NCBI RefSeq assembly: GCF_016802725.1
Contig: NC_052671.1
Span: 16,929,731 to 16,993,730, forward strand
DNA: 64,000 nucleotides
Source of the DNA: Solenopsis invicta
Taxonomy: Eukaryota; Arthropoda; Insecta; Hymenoptera; Formicidae
Reading direction: 5' to 3'
The translations under genes were made by a program, and so were the position numbers. A model generated the notes under the pieces. It did not search any database. It was not told where the DNA came from and saw nothing but the letters and a program-made list of their open reading frames with translations. How positions within the stretch are numbered: position 1 is the first letter of the stretch; every line of letters starts with the position of its first letter. Below, in pieces: positions 26,401 through 38,400 of this stretch.

Positions 26401-29400
26401 CCTGTCGTAACTCTAATAATTTTACATTAAGTTTTTATTTGAAACAATTTTAAAGACATTAATTTAACATTTATTGAACATTAATTTAATATTTATTTAA
26501 TATTTATGTTCAGAACCAAATGTATTTAATCGCAAATTTTATTATATATATTGTATTTTAGCATATCGCATAAATTTTCAAAACTGATAACTGTTTGATT
26601 GAAAATTATAATTCTGTTCCTCGCAATAATTATTAAGGCAATATTGACACTGATACTTGTAAATATCTTTGAAGTTGTCTTTCATCTCTATTTGTCTCCC
26701 GTCACGGTCAAATCCGAGGATTCTGTTATTCTTTTCACGAGCATCTCTGCCCGTTAATTTGCTCATCTCCGAAGCAAACAAGTTTCGCGCCAAGGCGCGC
26801 GCGAAGGAGAGTCAACGAACATCGATATTTTCCAAACACCGAATTGAACGGTACGCGCTCGTTCGTTCAAATCGGTAACTCCCATCAGGAGGGCCGCTTG
26901 GCCAATAATCTTCATTTCGGGAACAATTCGCTCCTCCCGACTCTCCTTCGCGGAGCACCGTTTTTCCAGGGTTCGTGCTATCGTTCGAGACCCCGACGCC
27001 TCAGAAGCGAGAGAAACGCGATCGATTCAAATTCCCTTTTGCAAAAGTGACCGCGCGAACGGAATCAGACTTCTCTATATCGATACCGAACATTGTAGTG
27101 CTCTCGATCCGAGTTATCAGTGACAGTAGAAACTTTGTGACAAGTGATAATAAACACTTTGTGAGAACCGACAAAACTGTACATTTAGTGCATCCTTGAT
27201 CACCTCCTGTCGTCCGTTCCTGCACTCGAGCGCCACACCTCTCGGTTATCTCCTGTTCGCGTATGTCGTCGTCGCTCTCTCGCGCTTTCTCTTTCCTCGT
27301 CGTTCGCGGTATTGCTGTCTTTCAACGCTCTCAACGCTCGCTAGCAGTATCGCGCGAATTCAAAATTCACAGCTCCCGCGTTCTTTCTCTGAGAAAAACC
27401 GGCTTCCAGTGCTCGTTCGTCAAATCTTAAATCACCGAAACTGAGTTCACTGAACAATTTATTTTATTATTTTTAAATAAACGTTTTTTAAACGTCTATT
27501 TAATATTGTTTAAGTATTAATTTTTAGGAATTTGTTGCAAAAATGATTTTAGTAAACATTTTTTAAACATTTATTTAATATTTATTTAATGTTTATTTAA
27601 TATGTATTAATTATTTTACTTATTTTTTGTCTGTATAAAATTATGTTTATTTATTATTTATTTAACATTTAAGCTATTTATTTTTTAATTATTATTAATA
27701 TTAAAATTCGTTTAAAAAATGTTTCAATAAATCTGTGAAATCAGTAAAAAATTAACTTAATTACATATATTTATATAAATAATAAGCTTTAAGTATATAT
27801 ATTTTGTCTTTTCGATAACATACATTGACCTGATCTATGAGTGATGTACATATATTAGCATAAAGTGTTTACAAATCATCCCGAAGGATCAGTTCGCAGT
27901 GATCATAGAAGCAACGTTCATCGGGTTCGCGACTTGGATAGATGACCGCGTAAAAATTTTCGAAAAAAATTCCAAGATAAACCTCAATGTTACAAAAAAA
28001 TGTTTTTTATATAAAAAGAAGCATGAATCCATTCATTTTAATGTTTTCAAAAAATTTTTTTATTGCAAAAGGTTTTAAAATGTTTTTTTTTAAATATTGT
28101 TTTGCTCATTTATGCTGCGTTAGAAAACCTTTTCTTTAACGTTTAATAAATATTTTCTTTAAATAGTATACTATGTGTTGCTCGTGTATTCATAAATTTT
28201 AGTGTCTGTTTTTGACACTAAAATTTTCTTTAAATGTTTAAAAATATTTGTATAATATTTAAAAAACATTTTTTATTGTTAAAATAAACATTTTAACCAT
28301 TATTGTTAACGTTTTTATTAATGTTTTTAAAAATGTTTTCTTAATGTTTTTAAAAACATTTTTAAAATATTGTGTGTTGATTGGGTAGGTACTTCCAGAA
28401 CACATTTCTTATTATATTATCTATTCTTATGGACAAATTGAAATTAAACCCTCGCAGATTATTTGTTACCATTTAAAATTTTTAATAAATTAAGCATCGG
28501 TTCGTTATTTGTTATTAACTTGAAAATATTAACAATTCGTCATCTTACCCACTTTGTCATCTTACCCTCCCTCTCTCCTACTTCTTGACGCCAAGTGACG
28601 CCGTAGGTTAGGTGTGTTTTATACAATAAGAGGTGAAAATTAACCGCGTGTCACCAATGTCCCAGTTGAACAAATAAAGTTTTATTTTTTCCTTGTTAGT
28701 AAATCATGATTTTTTTTATTTTTACTCTGAATTTTAATAATTAAAAAGTTATTTTTATTATAATATTTTATTATAGAGATTCTAACCAAATTAAGATTAG
28801 TACTGTTCTGGACAGTGAAATTTCTGGATACATGATAACAGTAATATCGGTAACGTAAATCCAGATACCGGATATCCAATATTTTAATTTTCCAGAAGCC
28901 GGATATTTGTTTAACAGAAACATTTTTATAAACCGGAAGATTCATGAGTTTATCAAAATTTAGGAATATTTGAAACAATGAAGATATTATCGAAAAACAT
29001 TAAAATTTTAACAATTCCTGTAGGAATTGGTATGATTGAATCTGTCGATGTCGTTGGATTCAAAATTTGAAAAAAACTTTATCAAATATTTTTTGTTAGT
29101 TAATTTATGCTATAATTACAATGTAAATTTTTAGCGTATTTGATTTGTTAACTAGACCCGATTCCCAGTCAATGGTTGTTCTTTTTAACTACAAAAGAAG
29201 AGATAATTTGTGCAAAAAATGCATCTAAAAAAAAACACCATCGACTCGAAGTCAGGTCGAACTAGTAAATCGAATACTCTGTTACATTTACGAAATAATG
29301 TTATCAAACTTCAATCACATATTCATAATCAGTTAACTTCTCGATTTATAAAATTGTTTATGTATTTGTGGTATATATAAAATTGTATATAAGAGGAACC

Positions 29401-32400
29401 ATTTAAATTTAACAATCTTACAGATTATTGTTTTAAAAATTATGAAATTACATGTGCATTATGCAATAATACATCACCCTGGTGAAAGTATTGGAAAGAT
29501 TCGAATACAGATTTCGGATAAGAGTGGATTCAGACGGATAGAAAAAAAGAGAAAAAAAGAAAAATAGAACAAAATATAATTAGAAAGTTTTTTCTGATTG
29601 TTATCGGATTATTCATTCCAATTAAAACTCGAGTACGGCACGGATTTAGGATTGAAACGAGTTTCGAGTCAATAATTGCTAAATTGTATTCTAAAAAGTT
29701 GAAAGAGAGTGTACCAGAATTTTTTTTAGATTTTTTAGAGCTCAAAAACACTTTTAAAAACTATTACCAGTGATTTAACTAAACTAGGAAAGAAGCAAAG
29801 AAAAATGTTGGATCACGAAGGGTTAATGAACCTTTCTAGATAGTAAGCAGATTATAATTCATCATCATTTTAACGCTAAAATGATAAAAAATTGCATCAG
29901 CTTGTTATCTTAATTCTTGTTCAAATAATTTGTCAAACAATTTTCATTTAAATATATTTGCTTCTATTTGTGTATTTGATTTTTTGTGAATAAGTATAAT
30001 GAAAATAAACTTGAAATTAGTAAATAAAAGCGGAAATTACATGCTTTACCTTAGCGATCTGAGTAAAACCACTCGCAGATTCAGCATGACCAAGATTGGA
30101 TTTGACAGAACCAATCATTAATGGAGTTTCTCTATTTTTACACAAAACGTTCTGGAGTGCACTGACTTCCTGAGGATCGCCAACTTTGGTAGCTGTACCA
30201 TGTGCTTCAATGTAATCCAAAAATGATTTCCGTATTCCGCATTCATCGTACAATTCCGTTAGTAAAATACTTTGCATATGCGACGACGGATATGTTATTC
30301 CTTCTTCTTTATAGCCATCACTGTTCAATTTAATATGTGGACATATGGCGTAAATCCTTTTCGCATTTTTCGCCTTTTGAAGGTATGCCACTGCCATTGT
30401 TTCACTACGTGTATATCCGTTTGCCATGATGTCGAAAGGTCTGCAGTGACCGTCAGATGACAGAACACCTCAAAAATATAAAATATATAATCATGTTTTA
30501 ATTTATATTGAATTAATTTATATATAGACAATAATAAATCTTCAGAAAATTTGCGCCCCCCCCCCTCCGCCGTATTGAAACAAAATATAAATTCAGATTT
30601 CTGTATAAATAAATTTCTGTATAATTTTTTCCTAAATATGAAATCGATTATGAATAAACGCAATTTATCTATAAGTTTACCATGGAAAATTAAAATACCA
30701 TTTGTCTTAAAAGATAATTTTATTTTAGCAAAATCTTATTGCAAATGTTTTCATCGAAGTTACAGAGCTTGATGAAAATTGAATAAATTTATTTTTGAAT
30801 GCTATAAGAAAAACGTAATTCTTTAATTTTTATGCATTTTTTTACATGTATTAGAAAAACAGTTAATTTGAAAAATACCTAGATGTGAAAAATGCAGGTT
30901 TATCATAGCATGAAAACATAAATTTGAACTTCCAACTATCACATCTTCGCATGTACCAGACATGATATAATCATACCCAACGGCTAGGGCAGAAAGACTC
31001 GAACTGCATGCTGAATCGATTGTATGTGATGGTCCTTCCAAATCCAAATGGGATGAAAGAATATTTGCTAATGTAGATTTGCAACATCCAATAACATTCT
31101 GGCCGCGTAGCTAATTATAACAATTCATCATTATGCAACTTTTTGTACACAAATAATAAATTCAATGATTTTTTCCTAGTATATTTTTAATAAGTAATAA
31201 TTTTTTTACCTGATGAGTCTGATATAGAAATTTTTCTTGCGTATCTAAAAAAGATACTGCTATTATTACAGCAGTATTTTTTCCTTTTAATTGTTTTGGA
31301 TTAATCCCCGCATCGATAATTGCTTCATAAGCATGTTCCAATAATAATCTCGCCTCAGACGCAAGTAAATGTGCTTGCTCGAAAGAAAATCCAAAAAAGT
31401 CCGCATCAAATTTTTCCACATTATTAATTGTTCCCATAAATTTTAGTATTTCCGGATTCTCTAATAAAAGATCGATAAATTTACCTTGACTATTTACCTT
31501 TTTATATAAAATTTAAGATTCTTCTTTAACATAAATTTATAATTAAAGTAGAAAAAGAGATTGTGAGATAGGTCATTGTCATGATGGTATGTCATATTTC
31601 ATGTATTATATAATTCGTGTTACATTTAGTAGCAATTGTTACATTTAGTAGCAAAAATAATTTATTAGTCTTTTTGGACGTTGTAGGATGGTTACTGAAT
31701 ATCAGGAGTGGGTTGTATTTAAATTAAAAGCAATTGAAATACGCAGCTATTTAAAATAAAATAGAATAAAACAAATATTTTATATTTTTTATATAAAATA
31801 AGCGATTTCTTTTTTCCTATTTTGAAAGAAAAATAAAAAAATTATTTAATTCTAAATAAGTATTATGAATATGTTTTTACTATTGATTAATTTTAATTAG
31901 GGTAAATATATTGAATAGAGGAGGCAGCCCCAATGACCTTGATCTTGACATATGTTGTCAAGGTCATGACCTTGAGTAACGTCCAACAAGTTTTAGCCGT
32001 CACTCGCCTTCGTTAAAAAGTTATAATCATAAAAGCTTATGAAAATTATAATGAATTTACGGCTTTCCACGTGGGACAAGGTCTATGTTATTGTAACTAT
32101 GGGTATAGAGAACGCGTCGGGTAGAGAACGAGGGGCTCCGCCCCTCCTCCTGCACCCCCCTGCACCCCCCTGCACCTCCCTCTTTTTTTTAATTTAACCT
32201 AACTTAACACTATTTTAGTTGCAATTTGTAAGTTATAATTATATTAGATTTCGAATTATGGGTTGGGTTAGGAAATATAAAACTTTCCACCTTCTTCTTT
32301 AAAAAAAGGGGGAAGCCGAAAAGGAACAGTGGGGAGGGGGGACCCTCACAGCGCCGGCTAGATCGGACAGAGGGCTGTACCCTCTCCACTGTTGAGGAGG

Positions 32401-35400
32401 TACACCCATGGAATTTGATTCTGTCCATGGGGAAATTTTCTAAATTGAGAAGTCACCACTTTCTACTTACTCGCAGTTTATGATTAATGTAACGACTAGA
32501 TTTTATTGGTCATTACATTAATCATAAACTGTAAGTATGTAGAAAGATAGCGACTTCTTAGTTTGGAAAATTTTCCCATGGACAGAATCAAATTCCATAG
32601 GTGTACCCCCAGCGTGTTTGATTCTGTCTATGGGGAAATTTTCCAAACTGAGCAGTCACCACTTTCTACATACTCTCAGTTTATGATTAAAGAAACGATT
32701 AGAGTTTATTGGTCGTTACGTTAATCATGAACTGTAAGTATGTAGAAAAATAGCAACTTCTCAGTTTAGAACATTTCCCAATGGACAGAATCAAACACGC
32801 TGGGTGTACACCTTGGGCGGAATCAGTGGCGGAATAGTTGCCCGGCTGACCTGTCCGGGGCTTGGGATGCGGGAGTGCGAACCTAGGGCAGAGCACTCCC
32901 TGATCATCCCAGTTCGAGCGACTGAGGCTTGACTTCGGTCGAGTCTCGGTCGCTAATTCGGAGGGGAGTCTCCGCTCTCGGGCGGAGACTCGTTTAGGCT
33001 AGGACGGATCGCGGTGCATGTTAGTACGATCCCGTGAACTGTCCCGAGCCCAGACGCCGGAAAAAGTTGGGTTTTAGTGGGTATGCCGACCAAGTCTAGG
33101 TTGGAAAGTCCCACATACTCCGCGTCCTGTCCCCACAGGCGCAGGGACCAATAAAGGTGTTTTCCAACTATAAAAAAAAAAGGAAATATAAAACTTAAAA
33201 ATGGTATCAGAAACGGGAAATACAGTAAAATTTCAAAAAACTTACAAACTTTTTATGATTATAACTTTTTATTGAAGGGCATGCGACTGCTAAACTTGTT
33301 GGACATTACTCAGGGTTATGACCTTGACAAAAAAGTCAAGGTCATCGGGGCTGCCTCTCCTATTCGATATATTTACCTTAATTAGATTTGGCTTTATTAA
33401 AAATAAAAACAAAAATCAATATTTAAATAAAAAAGAATTTAATGATTGTATAAATTTTAACGCAAAATCATAAATATGCTATATTTTAGGAATCCTTATT
33501 TTAAATTACAATGAGTATCAAAACAAAACAAATTACGTATAGAATTTATTCTTATTCTTAACAACAAAGATTAAGTTTAATCTTACAAGGAAAGGCACGG
33601 GAGTGTTCCTTCTGATTTTGGTTTAGTACAGATCAAAATAAAAAAACAAGTATTTTTTATATACGTGCCCGTTTTCATTTTTAAATTTGGTTTATAACTG
33701 TTCTTTCTGTAATCCGGTAGCCGTATAGCCATTACCGTCTGTAAAAAGACAGTTTATAATAGCCGGTACGGCCGCGATAACATCTATTTTAAAAGAACTC
33801 ATTACTTTCTTTTAGAAAGTGATAAAAACTAATTTCGTTTTTCTTATAGTTGACATTGCACCACATAACAATATGTAATATTTTATTTTATTTTATTTTA
33901 TTATTTTCCATTGTAATAAGTACACTTTGCTTCAAAGTGTCTGACTAGCAATGGTTCTAACAATTACCACCAGGAGCGCCACAGGAAAATTGTTGCATCG
34001 CCAATAGAAGATGACAAAAACATTTTAAGGCTATAGATTTGAATTCATAGACGTTTCTTAAATCTCAGATATATCTCAAATCTGTCTTTGTCTTGCTTGT
34101 TACGTTACCGCAAGACAAAATTGTATTTGAGATCTGAGAAACGTCTATGAATCATTCGAACCATAGTCTGTGAAAATATGATAGGGGAGATGGGGGACAA
34201 TAGTAGAGGAGAAGAGGGTTACATGCGAGGTGTGTAATAGGCATAGGGCTCCTGTAAGTGGAAGTGTTTAGCTAATAGTAAGAAAAAAAAATGAAATGAT
34301 CCTCACTGTCCTTGTCTAATGTTGTGCGCGCGCATCGAGCTGAGTGGCCCTGAGTGAGGAGGTATGGTGTACTTTGTTTCAAATTCTCCCTACTTGACTG
34401 CAAAAATCAACAACGCATGCGCGATTAAACAAGGATGATGGGGATTATCTAGTTTCCTGTTTCTTTCTATTAGCTTACGCATTTGTGGCTGGCTCTTCCC
34501 CTCTATAGTATAATCTCTTTAGTTACATGGCACCCATTTTCATTTTATTGAATAACTTTGTTTATAATTGTAAGCGTCGTAGTATTAAGTTTGACATGTC
34601 GGTTCGGCTACCCGATACATACATAGTTGACGAGCCATTAGGCAGAGCGCGTTCAGAATGTGTATCGCGTAAGGCACTAGATACGTAGGTATTCTCATCC
34701 GCCATTTTGGTTCCTACTAGATGTGCAGGCAACATGGTTTATACTGTGATTTCCGTGTGTACTCTGCAGTAAAGTTGAAAATTATTAATTATTTTGGAAA
34801 AATACATGTATTTTTCCGATTTGACAATTGCCTATATTAAGCGCATTAATATAAATCTCGTTTTTATTACAAAACAATTCTTTGCTGCGATCACTTTCTG
34901 CTTTTTCTTCTGACATTGTTAGGTTAGGAAACGGGTAACAGCTCGCTGTGTAACACTATATTTTGAAATAATGCGTACGATTTTGCAAGTCCGGACGTGT
35001 GAACGTGTAGGCAAGTGTCTTGTTGGCAAAATACATGTATTTTTCCGATATTTAACGGTGAAATAATCAATAATTTCCAACTTTACTGCATACGTAATAG
35101 TAAGCAAGAAGATGCCTTGCTGTGTTGCATTACATTGCAGCAATAGATTAGAAAATGATTGGAAATTATTCCGGTTCCCGATGGGTAATTGAAAAGCAAA
35201 ATATCTGCAAAATATACGGCGTGGAAATAGTTGGATACCAACTGAGGTTTCACGCTTGTGTAAAATAAATTTTTACCTTTTATTATTTTAACATCTGTGA
35301 ATGTGCGAATGTGAATTCGCAATGAAATATGTAATTTTGTTTTACAGAAACATTTTGAAGATTCAAAATTTGAAAATCATCGATCTGATGGTTGGGAAAA

Positions 35401-38400
35401 ATTGAAACCAAATGCCATTCCGACCTTATTTGACGTACTAAATTCGCCACCCATGATTAATCCACCGTGAAAATTACTATATAAAGTATAAAAAGGTGTA
35501 ATATAATAAAAAAAATTGTACTCGTAAAATTTATATTAAAATATTATAGAAATTAGCAAATGCGGAATATAAAAAGAGGGAACAGTTTGAATTTAATCTC
35601 GTACCAGAGCCAGAACTCATACCAGCAATTCCAGACAACAAGGTACTTTAACTCATTTCATAAGAATTATATTTTATAAAAACTCATTTTATTAATTATA
35701 TTTATTAGCAGACAGACGAGCTATTACGACTGATACAAGAAAATGAAAAATTGCTGAGGCAAGAGCAAGTAAATGATAATTTGCACAAATCATTATTGAT
35801 AGAGAACAAGAAATTGCGGGACCAAATAGACGAAATCGATAAATCATTCAATATATCACCGCGGCGCTAAGGATAACTGGGAAAGGAGCGTTCGCGATTT
35901 CCGTTTTCTGCGCGAATATAACGACGCGAGTTGTTTGTTTCCGGTTTCTTCTTCCTTCTTCTTCCTCGAGCAGCAACACGCATCCTGGCCGTGTGCAAGT
36001 TTTCCGATATTCGTCACTTTTTTCAAATTGCTGTCGCAACGCTGGACTCACGCGAGTGACAGTTTGAGTGATCGAGTCGATCGACAGTGCGTTTTCGCGA
36101 GTGAGAAAGAAACCGGAGCAAACTCGCGTGCTCCAAGCCGGCTTGCGTCCGCCGTCGGTTGCGTGATCACGCAGCAACGTGCTGCGAACTCACTCGAAGA
36201 AATTCTCCGGTTGACGAGAATTAAAGATTCTCCGGTTGGTGAGAATTAAAGATTCTCCGGTTGGCGAGAATCGAACAAGTGTGACTCTCACAAACACGCC
36301 CTTCGCGATCTCACGCGTGGTAGAAATTTGTGCATGAGATCTCCGGTGGCGAGATCTCTCCGCGCCATAGCGATCTACGGTGGCGAGATTTCTGTGAGCG
36401 CGCCATTACCACGTGGCGCAAAACTGTATCGAAGTTAACGATCATCCCACTCGGGTAATCATTCTTTGTAATTGTGATAATATGTGAATATATTTGACTG
36501 TTTGACACCCGTGAGTTCTCCTAGCAATTATTTCACCGATCTTCTGCGCCCCGTAATCGTCGCGATCCTTATTGTCTCGTGCGAGACGAGCACCAGCGCC
36601 TACTTTGTCCGTCTCCTTTATCCATTATCTCTCTATTCCAAAAAAAACTAAGTGCCGCGATCTACGATTGAGCGCGTACACATATATAAATGTAAACTAT
36701 AAATTTTGATAATATGATAAGCTTTAATATTAGGAGTACAAATTGAAAACCGCCGTTTTCCAGTAGATGGCGCCAGCGGTAAATGCTGGCGCCAAACGTT
36801 AGATCAAAAATTTTAAATGTAAGGTTGGGCATCTGGCAACAATTCCTTATCATTGCAGTTGTAAATTTTTATCGGCGTTATATATTTTTTTGTGATCGAA
36901 AATGTCGAAATTTGTGCCCAATAAGCGTCATTTGCGGGAAGTTTTGCTTTTTGCCTTCAATTCGAAAAAATCTGCGGCTGAGGCGCTTCGAATGATTGTA
37001 AAAACTTATGGTGAGGCTTCCATTACTGAAAGAACGTGTCGAGAATGGTTCCAACGCTTCAAAAGTGGTGATTTCGGCGTAGAAGACAAGGAGCGTCCAG
37101 GACAGGTGAAAAAGTTTGAAGACGCACAATTGGAAACATTACTGAATGAAGATTCATCTCAAACGCAACAGGAACTTGCAGATTCATTGGGCGTGACTCA
37201 ACAAGCTATTTCACATCGTTTGAAAACCATGGGAATGATCCAAAAGCATGGACACTGGGTGCCATGTATACGAATTAAAGCCGAGAGACGTCGAACGGCG
37301 TTTTTTCGCGTGCGAACAGCTGCTCCAACGGCAAAAACGGAAGGGTTTTCTGCATCGTATTGTAACCGGCGATGAAAAGTGGATCCATTATGATAATCCA
37401 AAGCGAAAAAAATCGTGGGGCTACCGCGGCCATGCATCAACATCGACGGCCAAGCCAAACATCCATGGCTCGAAGCTCATGCTGTGTATTTGGTGGGACC
37501 AGCTCGGCGTGATTTATTATGAGCTGTTGCAACCGGGTGAAATCATCACAGGAGCTCGCTACCGAACACAACTAATGCGTTTGAGCCGAGCATTGCAGGA
37601 AAAACGGCCACAATACGAGCAAAGACACGAAAAAGTGATGTTGCTGCACGACAACGCTTGGCCACATGTTGCACAGGTCGTTAAAACCTATCTGGAAACA
37701 TTGAAATGGGACGTCTTACCTCATCCGCCGTATTCTCCTGACATCGCCCCTTCAGATTACCACTTGTTCCGATCAATGGTGCATGGCCTGGCTGAGCAGC
37801 ACTTCCATTATTACAAAGAGGCCAAAAACTGGGTCAATCCGTGGATTGCCGCAAAAGACGAGCAGTTTTTTCGACGCGGGATTCGTATGCTGCCCGAAAG
37901 GTGGGAGAAAGTAGTGGCCAGCGATGGACAATACTTTCAAGAATAAGTATGTAACCATTTCTCAACAATCAATCCTCAAATTTTGACAAAAAACGGCGAT
38001 TTTCAATTTGTACTCCTAATATATAGTATATAGCTTTTTAATAAAATATATTATTTGTTAATATTTAATATTTTATTATATATAATATTTAAATTATATT
38101 ACACGTCTCGTTCTCGATGATGAAGAAATGTAGTAATGCTTGTCATGACTAACTTCACAATGTTTAGAGTATAAGAAAAAAGAAAATTACTTTAGATTGG
38201 CGCCAACGGCCCCATGGTGGCGCCAGCGGCTTTGCGGCGCTTCCTGTTCTCGCTCGCTCTCGCTCTCTCCCGTCATATTGTTTTGTTGTGCAGAACTTCG
38301 CACATCTAAGAGTATAAATATCGCTTATAAATTAACAATAAAAGAGTTTTGCTTTCCTTCCACGATGGGAAGTGAAAAGAAGAGAAAGCACTCACGTTCC

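Larger units (their letters stand above)
21787..26423 (+). mobile_element. Copia (Ty1-copia) retrotransposon, near full length, recently inserted
   Basis: Two 240-bp LTRs, 5-bp target duplication ATTTT (21787-21791 and 26419-26423), primer-binding site ggttatgggccca right after the left LTR (methionine initiator tRNA type), polypurine tract gaggggagg before the right LTR. Gag, protease, integrase, RT and RNase H are all present in order. By eye the LTRs differ at about 5 of 240 sites, so insertion is recent. Four coding lesions make this copy non-autonomous. It lies in FAS intron 4, opposite to the gene. Confidence 0.95.
31901..33377. mobile_element. TIR element of 1477 bp with 8-bp target duplication and nested insertions
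   Basis: TIR starts ggtaaatatattgaatag (left) and its near complement (right), followed inward by ggcagcccc and the gaccttgac block. TTAATTAG flanks both ends exactly (31893-31900 and 33378-33385). An 8-bp duplication suits hAT or P-type transposases. The interior holds two palindromic MITEs and an R1-like 3' end rather than a transposase. In FAS intron 1. Confidence 0.85.

Noticed and set aside
31461..31497. Earlier acceptor for FAS exon 2 at 31498 (frame KV...NSQGKF)
   Set aside because: It leaves the phase incompatible with exon 1, and exon 1 already encodes LFNKV. The acceptor at 31461 has a pyrimidine tract and fits both phase and family sequence.
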